Notes: generated by a model from the letters alone, not told the origin. 15,247 nucleotides of DNA from Thiopontia sp964344435 (GCA_964344435.1 CAYFNH010000060.1:1-15247); one strand, 5' to 3'; numbered from the stretch's first letter, positions 1 through 7,980 are shown. Numbers and translations: made by a program.

Positions 1-569
1 GGATGGCGCTTACCAATAGCGAGCCTCTGGCAGAGCGAATGAGGCGCTTGCGCAGCCACGGCATCACCTCCGATCCAGAGTTGATGACACACCCGCCAGA
101 TGGCCCTTGGTACTACCAGCAGATCGAGCTGGGTTACAACTACCGAATGACCGAGCTACAGGCAGCACTGGGTATCAGTCAACTCAAGCGGCTGGATCAC
201 TTTATTCAGCGTAGAAATGAGATTGCCACAAATTACAGTCAACAATTGGGGGCGCAGCCACTACAACTACCGGTTCATATTCCGGGGCACTATTCTGCTT
301 TCCATCTCTACGTGGTGTTGCTGGATAATGAACAAGAGGGACGGCGTAGATACCTGCTGGAACAGCTGCGTAGTCAAGGTATTCAGGCACATGTGCACTA
401 TATTCCGGTACACACTCAACCCTACTACAGACAGCTGGGGTTTCAGGAGGGGGATTTTCCGGAGGCAGAAAAATACTATAGGAAATGCCTTACCTTGCCG
501 ATATATCCACGGTTGAGTACGGCAGATCAGGCCTATGTGGTTGAGACAGTGAAGGGGTTATTACAGTGA
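1..569 (+). CDS. pseC: PseC, UDP-4-amino-4,6-dideoxy-N-acetyl-L-altrosamine transaminase (3' part)
   Basis: This is the C-terminal 188 residues of a DegT/DnrJ/EryC1/StrS-family PLP aminotransferase; the gene runs off the left edge, and bases 1-2 belong to a split codon. The family puts the amino group on C4 of the UDP-4-keto sugar made by PseB, the second step of pseudaminic acid synthesis in the cytoplasm. The segment with WYYQQIELGYNYRMTE followed by QAALGISQLKRLD is very characteristic of PseC. The visible start (GMALTN, then LRSHGI) corresponds to the stretch just after the PLP-binding lysine, so that lysine should lie only a few codons outside the window and cannot be checked here. The whole protein is usually about 380 residues. 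Its TGA stop overlaps the GTG start of the next gene by four bases, implying translational coupling. PseC rather than a generic sugar aminotransferase is supported by pseI, pseF and pseG downstream. Confidence 0.9.
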   Translation, partial: MALTNSEPLAERMRRLRSHGITSDPELMTHPPDGPWYYQQIELGYNYRMTELQAALGISQLKRLDHFIQRRNEIATNYSQQLGAQPLQLPVHIPGHYSAFHLYVVLLDNEQEGRRRYLLEQLRSQGIQAHVHYIPVHTQPYYRQLGFQEGDFPEAEKYYRKCLTLPIYPRLSTADQAYVVETVKGLLQ

Positions 570-1477
570 AGCGTGATACTTTGCACACTGCCTCCAAGTT
601 AGCGATGGGGACGGTTGCGTTGGGAATGCCTTATGGAATTGCATCGGAGGGTAAAGTCCAGCGTTTGCCTCGCAAGGCCGCTATTCGATTGCTGCACCAA
701 GCTAGAGATGCCGGGATTACCTTGTTTGATACGGCACCAGGATATGGGGAGAGTGAGTCAATTGTTGGGGATGCATTTGCAGGAGATAGCAAAGTTGTGA
801 TTGCGACCAAAGTCGACGGTTTGGCTTATCCTGAAGCAATCACCTCGTCGATTGATAACAGTCTGAAGGTGTTGAAGCGTGAATGTTTGGATATTGTACA
901 GATCCATAATGCGACACCACAGCTGTTACAAAACGGTGAGACGGTCGAGCTACTAAGGGAGCTTCAGCAATCAGGAAAGATCGGAAAGGTCGGGGCCTCA
1001 GTTTATGGGGTGCAGGCTGCTGATGCGGTGCTTGATGCGGGAATGGATGTGCTGCAAATGGCCTGTAACCTGTTGGATCAGCGGATGCGAGAGCGTGTAA
1101 TACCACAAGCAGAACACCAGGGTGTGCAATTGCTGATTCGTTCCGTATTTCTTAAAGGATTGTTAACCGAGTGGGGGCAATCGCTCCATGGTGATATGGA
1201 AAGCCACCGTCAAGCTGTAAGCCGTGTGATTGAACAGTTGCAATGCGGTTGGGGTGAGTTGGCTGAACTGGCGTTACGTTTTGCACTGAGCTGTGGTGGT
1301 CAAGGGAGTGTGCTGATTGGTGTCACCACAGAAAAAGAGCTTAAAACGGCCATTAGTGCTGAGCAGAAGGGGATATTGCCTAAGAGCTTACAAGCAATAG
1401 TGGATAGTATGGGTATTGTAGATGATCGGATTCTCAATCCATCATTATGGCCAAATAGTGAACAGTTGGATGGATAG
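566..1477 (+). CDS. Aldo/keto reductase of a nonulosonic-acid locus
   Basis: This 303-residue protein belongs to the aldo/keto reductase superfamily, cytoplasmic NAD(P)H-dependent TIM-barrel oxidoreductases. The opening KLAMGTVALGMPYGI is the usual first strand, and the catalytic tetrad is visible as D55 and Y60 (DTAPGYGES), K82 (ATKV) and H114 (VQIHN). The start is GTG at 566, overlapping the pseC stop as GTGA; no in-frame ATG near it gives a better N-terminus. The substrate cannot be read from sequence. The gene sits between pseC and a class III aminotransferase, so it probably acts on a carbonyl or hydroxyl of the sugar or of a substituent, perhaps making or reducing a keto group linked to that aminotransferase. 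The core Pse pathway does not need such an enzyme. Lines sampled by hand in this gene are lower in GC (about 42-45%) than the later pse genes. Confidence 0.85.
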   Translation: MKRDTLHTASKLAMGTVALGMPYGIASEGKVQRLPRKAAIRLLHQARDAGITLFDTAPGYGESESIVGDAFAGDSKVVIATKVDGLAYPEAITSSIDNSLKVLKRECLDIVQIHNATPQLLQNGETVELLRELQQSGKIGKVGASVYGVQAADAVLDAGMDVLQMACNLLDQRMRERVIPQAEHQGVQLLIRSVFLKGLLTEWGQSLHGDMESHRQAVSRVIEQLQCGWGELAELALRFALSCGGQGSVLIGVTTEKELKTAISAEQKGILPKSLQAIVDSMGIVDDRILNPSLWPNSEQLDG

Positions 1478-1483
1478 AAAGAT

Positions 1484-2797
1484 ATGAGTCAAAGAGCGGG
1501 CCAGAATTTATGGAAAAAAGCCAAACAGGTAATTCCTGGTGGGAACATGCTGCTGTCCAAACGTCCTGAAATGTTTTTGCCAGAGAACTGGCCCGCGTAC
1601 TACAGTAAGGCACAAGGGTGCAAGGTATGGGATCTGGATGGAAATGCCTATTTGGATCTATCCATTATGGGAATTGGCACCAATACTTTGGGATATGGGC
1701 ACCCCGATGTGGATGAGGCGGTGCGTCAGGTTATTGATCATGGAAATATGTCGACCTTGAATTGCCCTGAAGAGGTCACGCTGGCAGAGCGACTGGTTGC
1801 GCTTCACCCATGGTCTGATATGGCAAGATTTGCACGTACAGGTGGAGAGGCTAACGCGGTGGCAATCCGTATTGCGCGGGCGGCATCAGGTCGGGACAAG
1901 GTGGCGATCTGTGGTTATCACGGTTGGCATGACTGGTATCTGTCGGCCAATCTAGGGGATGAGCAGAAGTTGGACGGGCATTTGTTGCCTGGACTTGATC
2001 CCAAGGGGGTGCCGCGTGATCTTCAAGGTACTGTGCTCACCTTTAACTATAATCGTATTGATGAGTTGGAGGCGTTGGTTGCCAACCATGAGATAGGTGT
2101 AATCAAGATGGAGGTCTCCAGAAATGAGGGGCCGCAGGATCGTTTTCTTGAGAAGGTGAGAGCATTGGCATCAGCACACAATATTGTGTTGATCTTTGAT
2201 GAGTGTACCTCTGGGTTTCGTGAAACCTATGGTGGACTGCATAAAAAGTTTGGAGTAGAGCCGGACATGGCAGTATTCGGTAAGGCACTGGGTAATGGTT
2301 ATGCAATCTCCGCGGTGATTGGACGGCGAGAGGTTATGGAGAATGCACAATCGACCTTTATCAGTAGCACCTTCTGGACAGAGCGGATTGGGCCAGCTGC
2401 AGCACTCAAAACGTTGGAAGTGATGGAGCGAGAACGCTCTTGGGAAGTGATTACTGAAATAGGTATCAAGATACGTAAAAAGTGGCAGCAGTTGGCCCAA
2501 CAGCATGCCCTTAATATGACTGTGTCGGGTCTACCAGCTGTGCAGTCTTACGCCTTTCAGAGTGAAGACAACCTGAAGTACAAGACTTTGGTGACTCAGG
2601 AAATGCTGAAAAAAGGTTATCTATCTACGCCGCTGCTCTTCTCCTCTACGGCGCATGATGAAGAGACCATCGAACGCTATGTTGAGGCACTGGATGATTG
2701 TTTCGGTCAGGTGAAACAGTGTGAGTCGGGAGAGGCGTCAGTCAATGCCCTGCTGGAAGGGCCGGTGTGCCACAGTGGCTTCAAGAGGCTGAATTGA
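1484..2797 (+). CDS. Class III PLP aminotransferase, glutamate-1-semialdehyde aminomutase type
   Basis: This 437-residue class III aminotransferase resembles HemL (glutamate-1-semialdehyde 2,1-aminomutase). It has the N-terminal IPGG segment, GCKVWDLDGNAYLDL (45-59), a phosphate-binding RTGGEAN at 118-124, YHGWHDW at 145-151, the cofactor-binding FDECTSGFR at 238-246, and the PLP lysine K267 in FGKALGNG. It is unlikely to be the haem enzyme, because it lies in a sugar operon seven bases after the aldo/keto reductase. HemL-like proteins without a haem role occur in flagellin and O-antigen glycosylation loci, where they are thought to transaminate a sugar or a side-chain precursor; the exact reaction is unknown. 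The start is ATG at 1484 with a weak AGAAAGA ribosome site. Like its upstream neighbour, it is visibly less GC-rich than the rest of the operon. The C-terminal tail of about 25 residues after 412 has no recognised feature. Confidence 0.85.
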   Translation: MSQRAGQNLWKKAKQVIPGGNMLLSKRPEMFLPENWPAYYSKAQGCKVWDLDGNAYLDLSIMGIGTNTLGYGHPDVDEAVRQVIDHGNMSTLNCPEEVTLAERLVALHPWSDMARFARTGGEANAVAIRIARAASGRDKVAICGYHGWHDWYLSANLGDEQKLDGHLLPGLDPKGVPRDLQGTVLTFNYNRIDELEALVANHEIGVIKMEVSRNEGPQDRFLEKVRALASAHNIVLIFDECTSGFRETYGGLHKKFGVEPDMAVFGKALGNGYAISAVIGRREVMENAQSTFISSTFWTERIGPAAALKTLEVMERERSWEVITEIGIKIRKKWQQLAQQHALNMTVSGLPAVQSYAFQSEDNLKYKTLVTQEMLKKGYLSTPLLFSSTAHDEETIERYVEALDDCFGQVKQCESGEASVNALLEGPVCHSGFKRLN

Positions 2798-2812
2798 TTA
2801 GAGGGCAGAACG

Positions 2813-3856
2813 ATGCGGATAGGTGAGATAGAGATTGGACTGGAGCAAGATCCCGTCATTATTGCAGAGATGTCGGGTAACCATAACCAGTCACTGGAAC
2901 GGGCCCTGCAGATCGTCGAGGCGGCAGCGGCTACCGGCGTCCAGCTGTTGAAGCTGCAGACATATACCGCAGATACTATTACTCTTAATGTGGAGCGGGA
3001 TGAGTTTATGATCACCGACCCGAGTAGCCTTTGGTTCGGTCGTTCACTCTATTCACTTTATCAGGAAGCCTACACTCCGTGGGGGTGGCAGAAGGAGATC
3101 ATTCAGCATGCTGCTGATCAAGGAGTGCTCTGCTTCAGTTCGGTGTTTGATGAGAGTGCGATTGAATTTTTGGAGTCAGCCAATATTGCCGCCTACAAGC
3201 TGGCCTCGCAGGAGATCGTGCACCTGCCGCTGATTCGTGAGGTGGCGATGACAGGTAAACCGATGATCATGTCTACCGGAATGGCAACCCTCGCTGAGAT
3301 TGACGAGGCGGTCAATGAGGCACGTAAGGTAGGTGCGACAGAGATCGCGCTGTTGAAATGTACCAGCAGCTATCCGGCTACACCGGAAAACAGTAATGTG
3401 CTCACGATTCCACGTTTACGAGAACTGTTTGGATGTGAGGTAGGGCTCTCTGACCACACGCTGGGCATCGGAGCGGCTATTGCAGCAGTTGCTCATGGGG
3501 CGACCCTGATTGAAAAACATCTGACCCTGAATCGGGCTGATGGTGGGGTCGACAGTGCATTCTCGATGGAGCCAGCGGAGATGGAGGCACTGGTCGAAGA
3601 GGCCAAAAGGGCTCGAGAGGCACTGGGCGGAGTCTTCTTCGGGCCAACCGATTCAGAGGTAGCCTCTCTTTCTGGTCGTCGTTCAATCTATATCTCTGAG
3701 GATATGGAGCCGGGAGAGGTGTTGAACAGAGAAAATATACGGGTCGTTCGCCCCAATCTAGGGTTGCCACCCAAATTCTATCCACTGATGTTGGGAAGAA
3801 GAGTAGTGAAGGCCGCTGTTAAGGGGACTCCGTTGAGTTGGGGGCTGGTCTCCTGA
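2813..3856 (+). CDS. pseI: PseI, pseudaminic acid synthase
   Basis: PseI condenses 2,4-diacetamido-2,4,6-trideoxy-L-altrose with phosphoenolpyruvate to give pseudaminic acid, a metal-dependent cytoplasmic reaction. The 347-residue protein has the NeuB-family TIM barrel (about 1-275) and a C-terminal SAF (antifreeze-like) domain (about 285-347). Visible signatures are IIAEMSGNHNQS (16-27), KLQTYTADT with K47, the PseI-specific LYQEAYTPW, YKLAS with K129, STGMA, LSDHTLG with H215, EKH with H236 (the two family metal ligands), and RADGGVDSAFS. The SGNHN and EAYTPW forms separate PseI from sialic acid (NeuB) and legionaminic acid synthases. The length is normal and no key residue is missing. ATG at 2813 is preceded by AGAGGG at good spacing. 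The gene lies 15 bases after the aminotransferase and immediately before pseF, the expected order of function. Confidence 0.95.
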   Translation: MRIGEIEIGLEQDPVIIAEMSGNHNQSLERALQIVEAAAATGVQLLKLQTYTADTITLNVERDEFMITDPSSLWFGRSLYSLYQEAYTPWGWQKEIIQHAADQGVLCFSSVFDESAIEFLESANIAAYKLASQEIVHLPLIREVAMTGKPMIMSTGMATLAEIDEAVNEARKVGATEIALLKCTSSYPATPENSNVLTIPRLRELFGCEVGLSDHTLGIGAAIAAVAHGATLIEKHLTLNRADGGVDSAFSMEPAEMEALVEEAKRAREALGGVFFGPTDSEVASLSGRRSIYISEDMEPGEVLNRENIRVVRPNLGLPPKFYPLMLGRRVVKAAVKGTPLSWGLVS

Positions 3857-3874
3857 TTCTGTTGGGTATTGGTA

Positions 3875-4561
3875 ATGAAGAGACGGCGACTGGCAATCAT
3901 CCCGGCACGAGGGGGTAGCAAACGGATTCCCCGCAAGAATGTGCGCCCCTTTCTGGGTAGACCGATGATCCTCCGGGTACTGGATGAGATATCAAATGAG
4001 GAGATCTTCGATGCTATCCACGTCTCCACCGAGGATGAGGAGATACTGCAGCTGGTGAGTGAGGCAGGCTATGCACCCTCCTTTACACGCCCTGAAAGTC
4101 TTGCAGATGACTACACTCCGCTGAGTGCAGTGATGCAGTCGGTAGTGGAAAGCTATAAACAGCGTGGTGAGTTATTTGACACCATTGTGCTGATCTATGC
4201 GACGGCAGCGCTACTTGAAAGAGAAGTCCTGAATCAGGCGTTGGCGCAATTCGAGGCGCTAGAGTCTGGTGTACAGATGATTTCAGTCGCTTCCTTTCCG
4301 GTACCGGTGGAGTGGGCGATGCGGATGGAGGATAACGGTTCGCTACAGCCTGTCTCCCCGAAGGGGCTGGCGATGCGCTCTCAGGATCTGCAGGAGGCGT
4401 GGTATGAGACTGCCGAGTTTGTGATTTATGATGAGGCATCGATCTGGAACCAAGGGGCAGGTACCATCCGGATCGGTTTCCCGATCCCCTATCTGACCGT
4501 GGATATCGATACTGAAGAGGATTGGATACGGGCAGAGAGGATTGCAGATGCAAAGCGGTGA
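3875..4561 (+). CDS. pseF: PseF, pseudaminic acid cytidylyltransferase (CMP-Pse synthetase)
   Basis: PseF activates pseudaminic acid with CTP to CMP-Pse, the donor for glycosyltransferases. The product is 228 residues from ATG 3875. It opens with the cytidylyltransferase signature IPARGGSKRIPRKN (about 9-22), followed by the STEDEEI and RPESLADDYTP segments and the C-terminal DIDTEEDW that helps bind metal and sugar in this family. The usual YPTAP-type motif appears here as YATAALL, a small departure. A TTG at 3869 in the same frame would add two residues; ATG 3875 was preferred because MKRRRLAIIPARGG is the standard N-terminus and neither start has a strong ribosome site. The gene lies 18 bases after pseI, and its end overlaps the start of the glycosyltransferase, so the two are probably translationally coupled. 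PseF rather than NeuA or legionaminic CMP-synthetase is supported by the linked pseI and pseG. Confidence 0.92.
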   Translation: MKRRRLAIIPARGGSKRIPRKNVRPFLGRPMILRVLDEISNEEIFDAIHVSTEDEEILQLVSEAGYAPSFTRPESLADDYTPLSAVMQSVVESYKQRGELFDTIVLIYATAALLEREVLNQALAQFEALESGVQMISVASFPVPVEWAMRMEDNGSLQPVSPKGLAMRSQDLQEAWYETAEFVIYDEASIWNQGAGTIRIGFPIPYLTVDIDTEEDWIRAERIADAKR

Positions 4562-5561
4562 CCCCCGTCTGACTTTGGTGATGCCGGTCTACAATGTGGG
4601 GGAGAGTGTGCGTCTCTCGATTGAATCCTATCTGGCGTTGGAGCAGGAGGCTGAGATACCGGTTGAACTGATTATGGTAGATGATGCATCAACGGATAAT
4701 AGTGTCGAGTGGCTGCAGCACTATCTGCAGGATCTGCCATCGGTCACCATGTTGAAGAGCCCAGCCAATAGTGGCCCTGGTGCGGCGAGAAATCGTGCAC
4801 TGGAGATCATTCGCCACGGCTATATCGGCTTTATCGATGCCGATGATCAACTGTTGTCGTCCACCTATCTACAGGTATTGCAAGAGGGAATCGACAGCGG
4901 TGCAGAGTGGATTACCTTCAATGGTGAGGTGGTCAGTGGAGAACAGGTGGCATCCCGTTATGATCTGGAGCGGCTCACGGATGATAACGAGTTGATGGTG
5001 CGGCGTTGCATGCGGGGGGAGTTTGATGGTTCTGTGATCTTCTCCATCTATGCGGTAACGCTGATTAATCGGCTCCAGCTCCGTTTTCCTACTGGCATCT
5101 ATGAGGATATCCCGTTTGCCTATAGTGCAATGCTGCTGGCCCATAGCCGCCACCAGACAATGGCGACTGCGTACAGAAAAATCAATCGGATAGGGTCAAT
5201 CGTGAATACGATATCTAGTAGGCATATCGATGGCATGTTGAATGCGTGTTTACGGGTCAGGAAGCAGGTGATTGACCATCAGCTGTCTCGTTATGGTGCG
5301 TTTGAAGATGATTTTGGCTACGGGCTATTCGGGTATGTGGATACCCTGCTGCAGGCGATTGTAAGACCTGCCTCCAGTGTTGCAGAGAAGCTGGCGTTGA
5401 TGGATGTGCTCTATCAACGATACCGTCAGATTCCGGAATTTTCAGGGGTGATGGAGCGAAACAGTAGTGACAAGGATCGGGTGGTCAGCCGTTATCTGTG
5501 GTGTTGGAGTCATAACCGGGAGAAAGAGCAGTTTATCCATGAATATCAACAGTCACATTGA
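4548..5561 (+). CDS. Family 2 glycosyltransferase
   Basis: This 337-residue protein has an N-terminal GT-A fold of family GT2: LTLVMPVYNVGES (about 8-20), VDDASTDNS (44-52) binding the nucleotide, SGPGAARNRAL (75-85), and the metal-binding DAD at 97-99 in GFIDADDQL. The C-terminal half (about 110-337) is less conserved and has no predicted membrane segment, so it is likely a cytosolic or membrane-peripheral transferase. Two starts are possible: TTG 4542 and ATG 4548. ATG is preferred because AGAGAGG lies seven bases before it. The 14-base overlap with pseF suggests it uses CMP-Pse or builds the glycan that Pse caps. However, GT2 enzymes normally use UDP-, GDP- or dTDP-sugars, and known Pse transferases (Maf, GT29-like and others) differ, so the donor is open. 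The TGA stop is in frame with the following radical SAM gene. Confidence 0.85.
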   Translation: MQSGDPRLTLVMPVYNVGESVRLSIESYLALEQEAEIPVELIMVDDASTDNSVEWLQHYLQDLPSVTMLKSPANSGPGAARNRALEIIRHGYIGFIDADDQLLSSTYLQVLQEGIDSGAEWITFNGEVVSGEQVASRYDLERLTDDNELMVRRCMRGEFDGSVIFSIYAVTLINRLQLRFPTGIYEDIPFAYSAMLLAHSRHQTMATAYRKINRIGSIVNTISSRHIDGMLNACLRVRKQVIDHQLSRYGAFEDDFGYGLFGYVDTLLQAIVRPASSVAEKLALMDVLYQRYRQIPEFSGVMERNSSDKDRVVSRYLWCWSHNREKEQFIHEYQQSH

Positions 5562-5594
5562 TCTTACCCCCCAGCAGTGCAGCAGGTGGTTGTG

Positions 5595-6914
5595 ATGGCG
5601 AGTCGTCACAAGAGTTGTATCCATCTGCAGCGCTCACTCTATCTGGCACCCGATGAGATTCGAACTTGTTGTCAGCGCTTTTTTGTGGGTGGAGAGATGA
5701 AGGGTGATGTGGTGTTGATACACTTGGATCAACCCGGTGAGGTGAGTTATCAGGAGGTGTTGGCCGCAAAAGAGCAGTTGCTGGAGGGGATCAACCAGGG
5801 AATGGATCAACGCTGCAGCGGATGCCCCCATCTGATGGAGCAGGAGTGGCCGGAGATCCGGGAGGAATCTGTCGGTACCCTATCGATCGAAAACCATTCG
5901 CTTTGTAATATGAAATGTAGCTACTGTTCCGAGACCTACTATGGTGGAGTGGAACCCTACTATCCACTGTTACCGCTATTGGAGGGGATTGATCAGGTGG
6001 GTGAAGATCTCCATCTGGCATGGGGTGGAGGTGAGCCAACTGCCCGCAAGGATTTCGAGCTGCTGTTTGAGTCAGTCAATCAACGCTTTACTGCCAGAAC
6101 TCAGATTGTCTTTACCAATACATTGAAGTATTCGCCGGTGATTCAGCAGGCGCTGGATCAGGAGCGGGTCACCATCACCAGCAGTCTCGATGCGGGGACA
6201 GAGGAGACCTTTCAGCAGGTGCGTGGTTCCAAGGGGATGGAGAAGGTGCTTCGCCATCTACAGCGTTATGCAGAACATCACCCAGAGCGGGTCACCATCA
6301 AATACATCTTCACTGAAGAGAATTTTTCCCAATCTGAACTGAAGGCGCTGGTAGAAAATCTGGTTCAATATGAGTTGCTGGCATGTAATTTCCTGATCAG
6401 TGCCGACTTCACAGCTGAAACCGTGGAAGAGGAGGCGGTGGTTGCGATTCTGTCGCTCTTCTTCATGCTCTATCGTCAGGGAACCTATGGGGTCAGTTTT
6501 GACGACCATATCTACTATCGGGTACGGCAGATTGGCAACCGGATGGCTCCGCTGTTTGCACAGTATGGTATCGATCCGGCGTTGCGTGACGACTACGATC
6601 AAACACTGAAGCAGATCAAACAGCAGCAGGAGGTCGGTATTGTCCTCTGGGGGACCGGCGATTTCTCCCGCTACCTGTTGCAGAGCTCCACGGCGATGCA
6701 GCAGGGGAAGGTTCGGATTCTACGGGTGGTAGACGGGCTGGAGTCGAACTGGGGTGGCCAATTTCAGGGGTGGATCATCGAGCCTCCGTCACAGATTGAT
6801 GTGCAACGGGACTATGTGGTGGTCGCCTCTTCCAATTACTATGGGCAGATTGTCCATCGCCTGCTCGATATGGGGGTGCCGGTGGAGCGGATCATCCCCA
6901 ACTTCATCTTGTAA
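5595..6914 (+). CDS. Radical SAM enzyme with extra cysteines and a C-terminal Rossmann-like domain
   Basis: This 439-residue protein is built around a radical SAM core. C104, C108 and C111 (LCNMKCSYC) form the CxxxCxxC motif that binds the 4Fe-4S cluster, and WGGGEPT at 143-149 is the SAM-binding GGE motif. Ahead of the core are C8, C25-C26 and C74/C77 (CSGCPHL), which could hold an auxiliary cluster as SPASM-type cysteines do, but here N-terminal to the core. After about residue 347 comes a separate domain starting GIVLWGTGDFSRYLL, a glycine-rich nucleotide-binding-like turn resembling those at the ends of some sugar methyltransferases and PglD-like proteins. The substrate is unknown; a sugar or sugar-peptide modification is inferred from the operon. 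An in-frame GTG at 5577 adds six residues, but ATG 5595 has GCAGGTGG just upstream. The gap to the glycosyltransferase is 33 bases. Confidence 0.85.
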   Translation: MASRHKSCIHLQRSLYLAPDEIRTCCQRFFVGGEMKGDVVLIHLDQPGEVSYQEVLAAKEQLLEGINQGMDQRCSGCPHLMEQEWPEIREESVGTLSIENHSLCNMKCSYCSETYYGGVEPYYPLLPLLEGIDQVGEDLHLAWGGGEPTARKDFELLFESVNQRFTARTQIVFTNTLKYSPVIQQALDQERVTITSSLDAGTEETFQQVRGSKGMEKVLRHLQRYAEHHPERVTIKYIFTEENFSQSELKALVENLVQYELLACNFLISADFTAETVEEEAVVAILSLFFMLYRQGTYGVSFDDHIYYRVRQIGNRMAPLFAQYGIDPALRDDYDQTLKQIKQQQEVGIVLWGTGDFSRYLLQSSTAMQQGKVRILRVVDGLESNWGGQFQGWIIEPPSQIDVQRDYVVVASSNYYGQIVHRLLDMGVPVERIIPNFIL

Positions 6915-6925
6915 AGGAGAGAACG

Positions 6926-7684
6926 ATGGCAGAGGGAAAACTATCCAACCAGATCGCTGTTATTACCGGCGCATCACGTGGCATTGGACGGGATATCGCA
7001 CTCACCTTTGCTCGCGAAGGGGCCTCGTTGGTGCTGATCTGCCTCCGGGATCGTGCTGCACTGGAGGCGGTCCAGACAGAAGCAGAGGCATTTGGTATTG
7101 AGGTGATGACCCTGCTGGGTGATGTGTCCGAGGTAAGCTTCTGTGAGCATGTCTACCGACAAACACAGGAACGCTTTGGTCAGGCAGATATTCTGGTCAA
7201 CTCTGCCGGTACCATCACTCGTGCACCGTTTGAAGAGCTGGAGCTGAAGGATTGGCACCGGGTTATTGATGTCAATCTTCATGGTACCTTCTATATGTGT
7301 CGTCAATTTTTACCGGACATGCGACGTCGTCAACACGGCAAGGTGATTATCCTCACCTCGCAGATGGCCCACATGCCGCACCCCAGCGCCTCGCCCAATT
7401 ACGAGGTCTCCAAGGCGGGATTGACGGCACTGACTCGCCATCTGGCACTGCAGTATGCACCACATAATGTCTGTATCAATGCCATTGCACCGGGCTCCAT
7501 TGATACCGATATGCCAAAGAGCATGACGGAGGCGGCGAGAGAGCGACTGCGCAATGGCGTACCGATGAAACGGCTGGGAGAGCCGGAGGAGGTAGGGGAG
7601 TGTGCCCTGTTTTTGGCCTCGGAGATGTCTAGTTATGTCACCGGTACTACACTCCATGTAAATGGTGGATCATTGATGAGATAG
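6926..7684 (+). CDS. FabG-like short-chain dehydrogenase/reductase
   Basis: This 252-residue classical SDR resembles 3-oxoacyl-ACP reductase. The NAD(P)-binding TGASRGIG is at 14-21, with NSAG at 92-95 (usually NNAG), N117, S145, Y159 and K163 (YEVSK) completing the catalytic tetrad, and the usual C-terminal VTGTTLHVNGG. A strong AAGGAG ribosome site lies seven bases before ATG 6926. The next two genes encode an acyl carrier protein and an acyl-AMP ligase, so the simplest reading is reduction of a 3-keto group on an ACP-bound acyl chain to a 3-hydroxyacyl group for transfer to the sugar. SDRs of this class also act on sugars and polyols, so direct action on a sugar keto group is the main alternative. 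The fold call is firm; the substrate is inferred. Confidence 0.85.
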   Translation: MAEGKLSNQIAVITGASRGIGRDIALTFAREGASLVLICLRDRAALEAVQTEAEAFGIEVMTLLGDVSEVSFCEHVYRQTQERFGQADILVNSAGTITRAPFEELELKDWHRVIDVNLHGTFYMCRQFLPDMRRRQHGKVIILTSQMAHMPHPSASPNYEVSKAGLTALTRHLALQYAPHNVCINAIAPGSIDTDMPKSMTEAARERLRNGVPMKRLGEPEEVGECALFLASEMSSYVTGTTLHVNGGSLMR

Positions 7685-7698
7685 ATGAGGAGGGATGT

Positions 7699-7980
7699 GT
7701 GAGTTCAAATCAAGCGATAGTGGAGCAGTTGATAGAGTTGCTGGAGCATTACGCCAGCCAGCCAGCGATGGATGAGGTGGCTGGATACAATTTTGTTACC
7801 AATGGTGCACTCGACTCCTTCTCCCTGCTTAGTTTTATCTCCGATATTGAAGAGCATTTTCAGATTGCCTTCACCCCGGAAGAGCTGACACACGAGTCGA
7901 TGCAGACACTGGCCGGGATGGCTTCAGCAGTGCTGGGGAAACAATCTGGGTCAGAGGCAGGGATGAGAGAAGGTGGCTGA
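7699..7980 (+). CDS. Acyl carrier protein (phosphopantetheine-binding)
   Basis: This small acidic protein of 93 residues has the acyl carrier pattern: helix one at 5-20, the attachment motif GALDSFSLLSFI with S40 as the likely 4'-phosphopantetheine site, an acidic recognition helix (ISDIEEHFQI), and FTPEELTHESMQTLAGMA as the last helix. The usual DSL is DSF here, as in some specialised carriers rather than housekeeping AcpP; the protein is also longer, with a Gly/Ser-rich tail after residue 83. The start is GTG at 7699, preceded by AGGAGGG; the ATG at 7695 is out of frame. Its stop overlaps the ligase start by one base (TGATG), which fits co-expression of carrier and loading enzyme. It probably carries the acyl, or possibly aminoacyl, group activated by the next gene. 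A phosphopantetheinyl transferase would have to come from elsewhere in the genome. Confidence 0.85.
   Translation: MSSNQAIVEQLIELLEHYASQPAMDEVAGYNFVTNGALDSFSLLSFISDIEEHFQIAFTPEELTHESMQTLAGMASAVLGKQSGSEAGMREGG

Noticed and set aside
1484..2797. Reading the class III aminotransferase as the haem enzyme HemL
   Set aside because: The fold and lysine motif fit HemL, but the operon is purely glycan-related and the gene is paired with an aldo/keto reductase, so a tailoring role is more likely.
4083..4553. A 156-codon open frame on the minus strand opposite pseF
   Set aside because: It lies entirely antisense to a strongly conserved gene, its product is rich in Pro/Ser/His without any domain pattern, and it has no ribosome site.
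2813..4561. Legionaminic or sialic acid synthesis instead of pseudaminic acid
   Set aside because: The synthase has the PseI-type SGNHN, EAYTPW and RADGGVDSAFS signatures, and PseC- and PseG-type proteins are linked. No NeuC- or LegG-type epimerase is present.
5539..5595. ATG at 5539 with a short frame between the glycosyltransferase and the radical SAM gene
   Set aside because: It overlaps the end of the glycosyltransferase, ends after 18 codons, and is out of frame with the radical SAM gene. I also considered a frameshifted radical SAM N-terminus and found no support, since the protein is complete from 5595.
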